In this document: one piece after another, positions 1-5,834 of the stretch
Position numbering within the stretch: position 1 is the stretch's first letter
How the letters are laid out: the number at the start of each line of letters is the position of its first letter
Assembly (NCBI GenBank): GCA_023436685.1
Contig: JAEZIL010000247.1
Location: 1-5,834, forward strand
DNA from: Bacteroidota bacterium
GTDB lineage: Bacteria; Bacteroidota; Bacteroidia; Chitinophagales; Chitinophagaceae
DNA length: 5,834 bases
Direction of reading: 5' to 3'
Notes under the pieces: generated by a model
What the model was told of the DNA's origin: nothing
Databases searched by the model: none
Seen by the model: the letters and a program-made list of their open reading frames with translations, nothing else
Made by a program: the position numbers and the translations under genes

Positions 1-8
1 TAATATAG

Positions 9-797
9 CTATAACAGTATTTCCTTTATAATGATATAGATACCCATTATCAGAACAAACCATCCAAATGCAGGTTTTAGTTTCTTGCCTTCAATCTTTG
101 CAGATAGAAAGCTTCCGATAAGTATACCAATAACGGCAATTGCAGCAATACTGAGTAAAAAAGACCATCGAATATGCTGGTTTCCCAAGGAGAAGAAAAA
201 ACCCATAAGAGAGTTGGCAGCTATAATAAGCAGGGACGTTCCGACAGCCTTTTTCATAGGTAGCTTCAACATGTTAACTAACGCGGGTATGACCAAGAAT
301 CCTCCACCGGCGCCGATAAGACCAGTGATGGCACCAACACCCAACCCTTGCAATAATACCCTTACAACTGAAAAATTTCTTTCAGAATTTTCTCTAGCAG
401 TATCTTGCTTTCTGATCATGCTAAATGATGCAAGTATCATCAGCAGTGCAAAAAGCAACATTAGCAGGATACCTTTGGTAAGGGTGAAACTCCCAATCTG
501 AAATAATCTATCCGGTATGGCCGGAACGATATAGGTACGGGTAAACGATACAGAAAAAATGGACGGAATACCGAAAAGAATTGCTGTTCTGGGACTGATA
601 AGGCGCTTTTTAAAATAAGCAACCGATCCTATAGCACTCGTACTGCCAACTACAAACAGTGAATACGTTGTAGCCAATACTGCATCCACACTGAACAGAT
701 ATACCAATACCGGGACGGTGAGAATGCTGCCGCCTCCGCCAATTAAACCTAATGAAATACCAATCAGCACAGATGCCAGATAACCTGCTATAACCAT
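9..797 (-). CDS. TauE/SafE-family inner-membrane anion/sulfite exporter
   Basis: This 262-residue, very hydrophobic protein has the architecture of the TauE/SafE (DUF81) transporter family, with about eight membrane segments in two homologous halves. Each half opens with the family's glycine-rich loop: GLIGGGGSILTVPVLV at residues 17-32 and GLIGAGGGFLVIPALV at 159-174. A short charged linker (about 129-143, RKQDTARENSER) divides the halves and is probably cytoplasmic. Length is normal for the family, and the protein runs from an ATG at 797 to a TAG at 9-11. Family members are inner-membrane carriers linked to export of sulfite, sulfoacetate or other organosulfur anions, but the substrate cannot be read from sequence. 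The gene lies 58 bp downstream of the Crp/Fnr gene on the same strand, with no convincing promoter between them, so co-transcription and control by that regulator are likely. No Shine-Dalgarno is visible. The family call is firm; sulfite as substrate is inference. Confidence 0.93.
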   Translation of the reverse strand: MVIAGYLASVLIGISLGLIGGGGSILTVPVLVYLFSVDAVLATTYSLFVVGSTSAIGSVAYFKKRLISPRTAILFGIPSIFSVSFTRTYIVPAIPDRLFQIGSFTLTKGILLMLLFALLMILASFSMIRKQDTARENSERNFSVVRVLLQGLGVGAITGLIGAGGGFLVIPALVNMLKLPMKKAVGTSLLIIAANSLMGFFFSLGNQHIRWSFLLSIAAIAVIGILIGSFLSAKIEGKKLKPAFGWFVLIMGIYIIIKEILL

Positions 798-855
798 TGC
801 ATTTTAACTTATGAGCAAAGGTGCATTTAATCAACCGCAGACCCAGTAACATTAG

Positions 856-1479
856 TTACACGATTGTTATTTTATTTCTGCCCAGTTGAACAAATCCAGA
901 TTCTTCCAGCTGCTTTAAGAGCCTGGAAACTACTACTCTCGCGGTTCCCAGTTCACCCGCCAGTTGTTCATGGGTTGTTAAGATAACTTTTGACTTTGCC
1001 AATTCCGCCTTCTTATTCAACAAATTGAACAATCTTTCATCAACTTTTTTAAATGCTATTGCATTTATTATTTCCAGAAGCTCCTCAAAGCGCTTATGGT
1101 ATAGACGGAAGATATAGTCCAGCCATTGTGGATATTCTTTGATGAACACGCTAACCTTGTCCATAGGTAGAAAAAGAATTTCAGCATCCTCTTCAACTTC
1201 AGCTTTTACTTTACTGGTTTCATTATGTAATCCCCCCAGAAAGGACATGATGCAACTTTCCCCAGCCTTTATATAATACAATAAAATCTCCCTTCCGTCC
1301 TCCTCGGTTCGCATTACTTTCAACGTTCCTTTCATGACTATGGGAATAGAACGTATATGTGTATTTTCATTTAGTATGATATCTCCTGTATGGTAACTCT
1401 TTTGAATGCCGTATGCATAAAGTTTCTCTATCAGTTCTGGTGAAGACTTAAATTCTGATATTTGATTTAATTGATTCAT
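856..1479 (-). CDS. Crp/Fnr-family transcriptional regulator
   Basis: This 207-residue protein has the two-domain layout of the CRP/FNR superfamily. Residues about 20-110 form the cyclic-nucleotide-binding-like beta barrel, with the usual YHTGDIILNEN and IVMKGTLKVMRTEEDGREILLYYIKAGES strands. Residues about 112-145 form the long dimerisation helix. Residues about 150-207 form a winged helix-turn-helix: TTHEQLAGELGTARVVVSRLLKQLEESGFV at 168-197 matches the CRP pattern, with a recognition helix of the form GTxRxxVSRLLKxLE. Only one cysteine is present (Cys76), so there is no four-cysteine FNR-type iron-sulfur ligand set. The signal could be a small ligand or thiol redox chemistry, and the sequence does not decide. 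The start is the ATG at 1479, just 4 nt beyond a TAGATTTG box, so the transcript may be nearly leaderless. The gene heads the probable unit with the downstream TauE/SafE exporter, whose expression is a plausible target. Confidence 0.93.
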   Translation of the reverse strand: MNQLNQISEFKSSPELIEKLYAYGIQKSYHTGDIILNENTHIRSIPIVMKGTLKVMRTEEDGREILLYYIKAGESCIMSFLGGLHNETSKVKAEVEEDAEILFLPMDKVSVFIKEYPQWLDYIFRLYHKRFEELLEIINAIAFKKVDERLFNLLNKKAELAKSKVILTTHEQLAGELGTARVVVSRLLKQLEESGFVQLGRNKITIV

Positions 1480-1483
1480 ATAA

Positions 1484-1491
1484 CAAATCTA
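1484..1491 (-). promoter_or_regulatory. Candidate Bacteroidota -7 promoter box of the Crp/Fnr gene
   Basis: On the minus strand this reads TAGATTTG, a full match to the Bacteroidota -7 consensus TAnnTTTG. It ends 4 nt before the Crp/Fnr ATG, which would place transcription initiation at or a base or two before the start codon and give a leaderless or nearly leaderless mRNA. No TTG or TTTG -33 box lies at the usual spacing of about 19 nt, so it may be weak or activator-dependent. Confidence 0.45.
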
Positions 1492-1496
1492 CTGTT

Positions 1497-1861
1497 TTGA
1501 ATTATTATGCTACGTCACCTAGTCATTTGCTGTAAAAGGAATTCTATTTTCTGATCCCAGCCAAACTTGCACTGATCTTTCCTATTTGTTTTTCGTTCCT
1601 AATAACGGTAACAGTAGCAACAGCGAATCAGTTGCTTACACAGTACCTTGGAAAATAATCTTGTCCTCACTTTTTCATTCTTATATACAGGCATTGATTC
1701 TCCTGTAAGGTAGATTTGTTCACGAAAAATCACTGCTCTGGATAATCATTTCATCAGCAGGTATCCTCACGTCTTCTATTATAAACTGTCACCATGACCT
1801 GCTCCTGCGTATTTATAATTGCATCCTGCCATTGCGAAATATTTTGCAAGCCCTATTTGTA
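1497..1861 (-). pseudogene. Decayed fragment of a P-type cation-transporting ATPase (actuator domain relic)
   Basis: No intact reading frame exists here, but successive short segments in shifting minus-strand frames line up, in order, with the actuator domain and flanks of a P-type ATPase. They are: YK-x-GLQNIS (1832-1861); RNGRMQ (1819-1836) then INTQEQVM (1793-1816), followed by GD (1788-1793); FIIEDVRIPADEMIIQSSDF (within 1723-1785), matching the GDxxxxxxxxxIPADGxxxxSxDxxV region; VNKSTL (1706-1723); LTGESMPVYKNE (1674-1709), the hallmark TGES-PV loop required for dephosphorylation; EDKIIFQGTV (1639-1668); FAVATVTVIRNEKQIGKIS and SLAGI (within about 1550-1630); and LLQQMTR (1518-1538). The QGT and QIGKIxxSL patterns resemble calcium-type (P2) pumps more than heavy-metal P1B pumps. 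Frameshifts and in-frame TGA, TAA and TAG codons separate the blocks. The DKTGT phosphorylation site, nucleotide-binding domain, start and C-terminal helices are absent, so only about 120 of roughly 800-900 residues remain. The fragment cannot encode a functional pump. Family assignment is strong; subfamily is tentative. Confidence 0.85.
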
Positions 1862-1884
1862 GAAGGGAAGCACAAATTCCATAA

Positions 1885-4329
1885 TCAAAATTCAAATATT
1901 ATACCTAGCGCAGGCGTTATATTTTGATCTACATTCTTAATTAATACAGGAACACCGTTAGAGCCATCCTGCTTTAAAGGAAGACCATCAGTAGTTACAA
2001 AACTATTGTCAGCATTGCGTTGAAAGCTGTAATAATCGCGATTTACATTTTTTGCAAATGTTGCGTTCTGGAAGTCCAGATACACATTGAGCGATGATCT
2101 TTTAAAATTTATCTTTTTGTCTATCCTGAGATCAAGTTGGTTGAAAAAAGGTAGCCTGTTCTGGTTCAGCCTTGCATAATCGCGAATACCCTGGCCTGTT
2201 GTTGTATAATTCAACCGTGATGCCGTCTCATCAAATGGCGTATAAGGAGTGCCACCCTGTAGCCGATATTTTGCACCAAACTCCCAACCCTTTCCGAGTT
2301 TCTTGCCGAAGATAAATGATAACAAGTGTCTTGTATCCCATGCAGAAGATATGTATCGTCTGTTAATACCTGTGAATTCACTCCAGAACAGTGTATAAGA
2401 TACCGTGACAAAAAAACTTTTTACCAATTTTTGCTGAGCAAATAGCTCAACCCCAAAACTTCTTCCGCTACCATCACTTATAACCCTTTCATTACCAATA
2501 GCTCCATAATCAGCGCCCAAATTAGCTAATGAAATTCCATTGGTTACCGATATAGGATAATTACTGTACTTTTTATAGAAACCCTCAGCAGTAATGCGAA
2601 GTGAATTATTGGGCAGGTATTCAATACCTCCACTTAAATGGTCACAAAGTATATATTCGTTGTCTTTATTCACAAGCATGCCTGCTTGGTTCTGGTAACC
2701 AAGCACAGTGTATACCGGCAGCTTAGCATATCTGCCCAATGTGCCGTTTATATTGAATCGGCTGTTTAAGCTGTAAGATGCAGTGAATCTTGGAGAAAAA
2801 GCATTAAGCTGATTATTACCATCTATTAAATAACTATTCATATCGGTACGCATGCCCAAGGTTAACGATAGCTTTTCATTCAGTACGCGTCGGCTAAGAG
2901 AACCATAAAGTCCATACTTAAAGAAATCGATATCTGTATCATAATTTATGGTTAAGGCGGGCTGAATCACGTATCCGTTCGAATCTCTGATTTGTTTTCG
3001 TGCTAAGGAAAACAAATCATTATTATACTTTACGTATTGCACAGATGCTCCATAATTAACTTTCCACTTCCCATATACCTTGTTCACTTCTAGTCTTAAT
3101 TTATTTTCTATTTCCTGTGACACAGATTTGAATGTACGTTTGGTCTCATTGCCGAAATCAGCATCTTCAAACTGGTCTAAACGGTTATTGAACATGTTTC
3201 TGCTAACAGTCAGATTAACATAACCTCTATTTACTAACCTTTTAAGTGAAAAGCCTACTGTATAATTCCATTGATTAATAGTGGGTAACGACCTGATGAT
3301 ATACTGTTTTTCAAGATCCGTTTTTTTAGGCACTGCGAAGGAGAACTCGTCAATTGCGCCCAAGCCAATAGCCGTGAGTGTTGTTTTTTCATTGATCTTG
3401 TGGGTTACCTTATATTGGAAATCCCAAAAGTTTGGCCGAATGGGCAGATCAATTAACTGAAAAAAATATTGCAGATAGGATCGTCTCGCGGAAGCAAGGA
3501 AAGTTGTTTTCTTCGAAATTGGGCCTTCCAAAGTTGCCGCTATCTCAGTACTGCTTAAACGCAAATTGCCTTGAAATTTTTCCGGGTTGCCATCTCTTTG
3601 TTTAAATTGTAAAACAGAAGATAACGCGTTATCATATTTAGCAGCGAAGCTGCTGGTACTCAGGGTCACGTCTTCAATGAACGAAACGTTTAATATACCT
3701 TGTGGCCCGCCTGAAGCTCCTTGTGTAGAGAAGTGGTTGATTTGGGGTACTTCTACGCCATCCAGGTAATAAACATTTTCGCTTGGCGCCCCACCACGTA
3801 TGATTAGGTCGTTCCTGGCGGCGCCACCGCTGGTACCGCCAACACCTGGCAACGCCTGTATGGCTCGCGATATATCATAATTTCCACCAGGATTACTTTT
3901 TATCTCTTCTGAAGTAAGGCTTTGTACGGATAGAGGTGTCTCCGTCTTTTTACCAAAACTGTTGTTTCGAATAACTACCTCATTCAGCGATGTTGTGCTT
4001 TTCTCAAGCTCTATATCCAGTACTGTCGCATTACCGTTGGATACAATAATATTAAAACGCTTTTCTTGATTGTAACCTATAAATTGCGCAACCAGATTAT
4101 AGGTTTTAGGTTGTATATCGGCCAACTTAAATTTCCCCGAAGAGTCTGTTTGAGTTCCAAGTTCCGTGCCCTCTAATGTAATAATAACCCCTTCTATCGC
4201 TTCTTGGGTTTCCTTATCCTTCACTGAACCAATCAATATACCATTAGCCTGAGCTAAAGCTCTTTGAGTAAAGAAAGCTGTCAATACTATTAAAAGCAGT
4301 ACCGCTCTGTACAGGTATAATTTATTCAT
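1885..4329 (-). CDS. TonB-dependent outer-membrane receptor with N-terminal carboxypeptidase-regulatory-like domain
   Basis: This complete 814-residue receptor has a signal peptide at residues 1-26 (hydrophobic LLLIVLTAFF core, likely cleavage after ALA). A carboxypeptidase-regulatory-like (CarboxypepD_reg) domain follows at about 32-110, with GSVKDKETQEAIEGVIITLEG and the DSSGKFKL turn. A TonB plug spans about 130-245, containing ISRAIQALPGVGG, DLIIRGGAPSENVYYLDGVEV and the NHFSTQGASGGPQGILN stretch. From about 250 onward comes the beta-barrel, with many alternating aromatic strands and a terminal strand ending in F (GIIFEF), the usual outer-membrane assembly signal. It would bring a substrate into the periplasm using TonB-ExbBD energy. 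It is shorter than SusC-type glycan receptors and no SusD gene adjoins it, so a metal chelate or other small substrate is possible, but the ligand is not recognisable. A well-formed promoter lies upstream. The ATG at 4329 is supported by the signal peptide directly after it. The gene ends about 23 bp before the ATPase relic. Confidence 0.97.
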   Translation of the reverse strand: MNKLYLYRAVLLLIVLTAFFTQRALAQANGILIGSVKDKETQEAIEGVIITLEGTELGTQTDSSGKFKLADIQPKTYNLVAQFIGYNQEKRFNIIVSNGNATVLDIELEKSTTSLNEVVIRNNSFGKKTETPLSVQSLTSEEIKSNPGGNYDISRAIQALPGVGGTSGGAARNDLIIRGGAPSENVYYLDGVEVPQINHFSTQGASGGPQGILNVSFIEDVTLSTSSFAAKYDNALSSVLQFKQRDGNPEKFQGNLRLSSTEIAATLEGPISKKTTFLASARRSYLQYFFQLIDLPIRPNFWDFQYKVTHKINEKTTLTAIGLGAIDEFSFAVPKKTDLEKQYIIRSLPTINQWNYTVGFSLKRLVNRGYVNLTVSRNMFNNRLDQFEDADFGNETKRTFKSVSQEIENKLRLEVNKVYGKWKVNYGASVQYVKYNNDLFSLARKQIRDSNGYVIQPALTINYDTDIDFFKYGLYGSLSRRVLNEKLSLTLGMRTDMNSYLIDGNNQLNAFSPRFTASYSLNSRFNINGTLGRYAKLPVYTVLGYQNQAGMLVNKDNEYILCDHLSGGIEYLPNNSLRITAEGFYKKYSNYPISVTNGISLANLGADYGAIGNERVISDGSGRSFGVELFAQQKLVKSFFVTVSYTLFWSEFTGINRRYISSAWDTRHLLSFIFGKKLGKGWEFGAKYRLQGGTPYTPFDETASRLNYTTTGQGIRDYARLNQNRLPFFNQLDLRIDKKINFKRSSLNVYLDFQNATFAKNVNRDYYSFQRNADNSFVTTDGLPLKQDGSNGVPVLIKNVDQNITPALGIIFEF

Positions 4330-4386
4330 CTACAAGGTTCAATTTAATCAATTCGTCGTGCCACAGGCATCTTATTCACTAGCACA

Positions 4387-4417
4387 CAAAGCTATAAAAC
4401 AGGTGTACCGGAACAAA
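4387..4417 (-). promoter_or_regulatory. Promoter of the TonB-dependent receptor gene (Bacteroidota type)
   Basis: On the minus strand this reads TTTG (4414-4417), 19 nt spacer, then TAGCTTTG (4387-4394). This fits the Bacteroidota primary-sigma promoter consensus of a TTTG/TTG -33 box and a TAnnTTTG -7 box with about 19 nt between them. Initiation would fall near 4380-4383, giving a leader of about 50 nt before the receptor ATG at 4329. No Shine-Dalgarno is seen in that leader, which is normal for this phylum. No experimental start site is available. Confidence 0.65.
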
Positions 4418-4570
4418 TAAACTATATCTATTTCTGTATTATAATATTAAGCACACCACTGTTTCAAAGCACAGTCTCTATCAAGCTAAAGACACAAAAA
4501 AGGATCTAGCAACAATATATTTGAATTTATTTCTGTTGCACCAATCCGAAGCGTTTACAACCACACCATT

Positions 4571-4650
4571 ACTACATAAATGTAATATGCACAGCATACT
4601 ACTTTACATAATAAAAGTAATACTATTTTAAATTAGTGTAAAAATTTTAC
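4571..4650. promoter_or_regulatory. Cluster of AT-rich dyads, candidate operator for the TetR-family regulator
   Basis: Three inverted repeats lie within 80 bp upstream of the TetR gene. TACAT-AA-ATGTA is at 4573-4584. TACTACTTT, an 8-nt spacer and AAAGTAATA are at 4597-4622 (8 of 9 arm positions complementary). GTAAAA-A-TTTTAC is at 4638-4650. The first two also share a common order of elements, ACTAC ... CATAA ... GTAATA, starting at 4571 and 4598, as if one site had been duplicated. TetR-family proteins usually bind palindromes in their own upstream region and often act on the divergent gene, so these are reasonable operator candidates. AT-rich DNA produces dyads by chance, so confidence is limited. 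Confidence 0.35.
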
Positions 4651-4708
4651 GGATAAGTGCTTCTCAATCTTAAAACAGTAATTTTACGTGTATATATCCG
4701 AATATATT

Positions 4709-5413
4709 ATGGAGCTACAATTACAGATAAAGATGAATCCTGCGCTGTTTGTTCGTGATCCTGAGTCTTCTGAGTTAGGGAAAAACATTATACAGCATGG
4801 GATAATGATGATAAATGATATAGGATTTGAAGATTTTACATTTAAAAAGTTAGCCAATAATATAGGTACTACTGAGGCAAGTATCTACAGGTATTTTGAA
4901 AATAAGCACCGGCTGCTTACATACATCACTACATGGTTTTGGACATGGATGGAATACCAGCTTATATTTCATACAAACAACTTAAAGGATCCAAAAGAGA
5001 AAATAAATATTATAATAAACCTATTGACCTTCCAGGCAACAGACAAGTTTATACTAGAGCACATAAACAAAAATGTACTGCATAAGATCGTGATAGCTGA
5101 AGGAAACAAATCTTACCTGACCAAACATGTAACTGAAGATAATAAAGCAATGCTCTTCCAACCTTACAAAGATCTCTGCCATAGAATAGCTGAAGTGTTC
5201 CTGGAATATAAACCTGGTTTCCCTTTTCCACATTCTCTAGGTAGCACACTTATAGAAACAGCACATCACCAAATGTACTTTAAAGATCATTTACCAAGAC
5301 TTACTGACTTTGGTGGAGCAAAAGATGGAAAACTACTAGGAAGTTTTCTGCATCACCTTGTATTCAGCGCGCTAGATGGATTTACAAAACGAAAGATAAT
5401 TAGATCAAGATAA
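4709..5413 (+). CDS. TetR/AcrR-family transcriptional regulator
   Basis: Read from the ATG at 4709, the product has 234 residues. The N-terminal TetR DNA-binding domain covers about residues 23-70: ELGKNIIQHGIMMINDIGF, then the helix-turn-helix FTFKKLANNIGTTEASIYRYFENKHRLL, with the typical S-x-Y-R-Y-F-x-N-K recognition helix and following segment. The rest (about 71-234) is a mostly helical ligand-binding and dimerisation domain with tryptophan and aromatic residues (TWFWTWMEYQL) at its start; the ligand is unknown. The frame is open upstream to a GTG at 4688. The ATG is preferred because it places a conserved-looking MELQLQIKMNPALFVRDP leader at the front, and because the nearest promoter-like box would initiate downstream of the GTG. 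No Shine-Dalgarno is visible at either. It is divergent from the TonB receptor and convergent with the TolC gene, overlapping the latter's end by 9 bp. Repression of the receptor or of the neighbouring efflux genes is plausible, not shown. Confidence 0.92.
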   Translation: MELQLQIKMNPALFVRDPESSELGKNIIQHGIMMINDIGFEDFTFKKLANNIGTTEASIYRYFENKHRLLTYITTWFWTWMEYQLIFHTNNLKDPKEKINIIINLLTFQATDKFILEHINKNVLHKIVIAEGNKSYLTKHVTEDNKAMLFQPYKDLCHRIAEVFLEYKPGFPFPHSLGSTLIETAHHQMYFKDHLPRLTDFGGAKDGKLLGSFLHHLVFSALDGFTKRKIIRSR

Positions 5414-5834
5414 CCGGCCGGCTGCCCACATCAAAGCCGCATAGCTTTTGTGCCATTTGGTTCTTAATTCATATACCTTTTGTGTTGCTTCCAAAACTTT
5501 ATTCTCACGTGAATTAAGCAGGAATAGTGTACTCTCACCCGTCTCAAATCTTATTTTTTCTCCAAGAAACAGTTTCTGATAATTACCGAGCGCCTGCTCG
5601 TATATCATAATCTGCTGACTGAGCTGTAATACTTCATTATAATAACCTTTTACTTTGTTCTCTATCTGCAATGCAGCCTGGTCCTGCTCCAGCGCAATTT
5701 CCTGAAGCTTTATTCCAGCTGATCTATAGTTTCCACGAGCTTCTCTAAACAAAAGAGGAACACTCAAATCAACACCTAGCTTGTAGTTATTTTCAAGAAA
5801 TGCGACTGAAAAGTTATTTGGTGTAGTATAACCT
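5405..5834 (-). CDS. TolC-family outer-membrane efflux protein, C-terminal part (5' end outside window)
   Basis: The frame is open from the right edge (first whole codon ends at 5833) to a TGA at 5405-5407, giving the last 142 residues of a protein normally 400-500 long. An apparent start near 5767 is only a TTG leucine codon inside the gene, since the family-typical sequence continues upstream of it (NNYKLGVDLSVPLLFREARG). That segment is the beta-strand plus entry to the second OEP repeat, with the P-L-x-x-R-E-A-R-G signature of Bacteroidota TolC proteins. A long amphipathic helical hairpin follows (ALQIENKVKGYYNEVLQLSQ... then GEKIRFETGESTLFLLNSRE), with the F-x-x-G-E-S-x-x-x-x-L-N-x-R-E motif seen near the end of these channels. 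TolC proteins form the trimeric outer-membrane exit duct of RND, MFS or ABC efflux systems. The partner pump genes would lie beyond the window. Confidence 0.93.
   Translation of the reverse strand, partial: GYTTPNNFSVAFLENNYKLGVDLSVPLLFREARGNYRSAGIKLQEIALEQDQAALQIENKVKGYYNEVLQLSQQIMIYEQALGNYQKLFLGEKIRFETGESTLFLLNSRENKVLEATQKVYELRTKWHKSYAALMWAAGRLS

Larger units (their letters stand above)
4330..4708. other. Divergent intergenic region between the receptor and TetR genes
   Basis: This AT-rich stretch of about 380 bp separates two divergently transcribed genes. It contains the receptor promoter on the left and a cluster of dyads on the right. There is also a TATATTTG -7-like box on the plus strand (4516-4523) without a partner -33 box, and a TAATTTTA near-match (4679-4686) that would start transcription about 20 nt before the TetR ATG. 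A plus-strand frame of 77 codons is open from 4398 to 4628 but has no usable early start codon and no recognisable similarity, so it is not called as a gene. No RNA gene, terminator hairpin or mobile-element end was seen. Confidence 0.6.

Noticed and set aside
85..501. A 138-codon plus-strand frame opposite the TauE/SafE gene.
   Set aside because: It is antisense to a clear membrane-transporter gene, shows no family features, and is best explained as a shadow frame.
1599..1694. A 31-codon minus-strand ORF (MPVYKNEKV...) with AGGAG 5 nt before its ATG, resembling a small cysteine-rich peptide gene.
   Set aside because: Its first residues are the end of the P-type ATPase LTGESMPVYKNE motif, which continues upstream of the ATG. 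It is one frame of the relic, and the AGGAG is the Gly-Glu codon pair of TGES.
1711..1718. TAGATTTG on the plus strand as a promoter for an unannotated RNA.
   Set aside because: It lies within relic coding sequence, has no -33 box at suitable spacing, and no gene or terminator follows in that direction.
1832..1849. Inverted repeat TTGCGAAAT/ATTTTGCAA as a terminator for the receptor gene.
   Set aside because: The dyad has almost no loop and no following U-tract on the minus strand, and it coincides with the LQNIS codons of the ATPase relic.
4516..4523. TATATTTG as the TetR promoter.
   Set aside because: It matches the -7 consensus but lacks a TTG-type -33 box and would give a leader of about 180 nt. 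Kept only as a remark.
4398..4631. A 77-codon plus-strand open frame in the divergent intergenic region.
   Set aside because: It has no ATG until the last 14 codons, overlaps the receptor promoter and dyads, and its translation matches no family I recognise.
5414..5421. CCGGCCGG palindrome between the TetR and TolC ends as a bidirectional terminator.
   Set aside because: It has no loop or U-tract and lies within TolC C-terminal codons; an 8-bp palindrome alone is not a terminator.

Overview
The window looks like chromosomal DNA of a Bacteroidota species, probably in the Sphingobacteriia/Chitinophagia range. The support is AT-rich DNA, a TonB-dependent receptor with an N-terminal carboxypeptidase-regulatory-like domain, promoters of the TTTG-N19-TAnnTTTG type used by the Bacteroidota primary sigma factor, and starts without clear Shine-Dalgarno sequences. 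The genus cannot be fixed from the sequence.

Layout from left to right. Positions 9-1479 hold two minus-strand genes, a Crp/Fnr-family regulator (856-1479) followed 58 bp downstream by a TauE/SafE-type membrane exporter (9-797). They are probably one transcript, and the pairing suggests a redox- or sulfur-related role. Positions 1480-1884 look empty by ORF criteria. Read across three minus-strand frames, most of this gap is a decayed fragment of a P-type cation-transporting ATPase: the actuator domain with its TGES loop, followed by the QGT and IGKI-type conserved segments, broken by frameshifts and stops. The apparent promoter of the Crp gene sits at the end of this relic. Positions 1885-4329 (minus) encode a complete 814-residue TonB-dependent outer-membrane receptor with no SusD partner in view.

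The 4330-4708 region separates the receptor from a divergently transcribed TetR/AcrR-family regulator (4709-5413, plus). It carries a near-perfect Bacteroidota promoter for the receptor and several AT-rich dyads that could be regulator-binding sites. The TetR gene converges on, and overlaps by 9 bp, the 3' end of a TolC-family outer-membrane efflux gene (minus, running off the right edge).

The genes form an envelope-transport neighbourhood: outer-membrane uptake (TonB receptor), outer-membrane efflux (TolC) next to a TetR repressor of the kind that often controls efflux, and an inner-membrane exporter under a Crp-type sensor. The ATPase relic suggests an inner-membrane cation pump was once here too. 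No RNA genes, CRISPR arrays, insertion sequences or intact novel system were seen. The most noteworthy item is the hidden P-type ATPase pseudogene.
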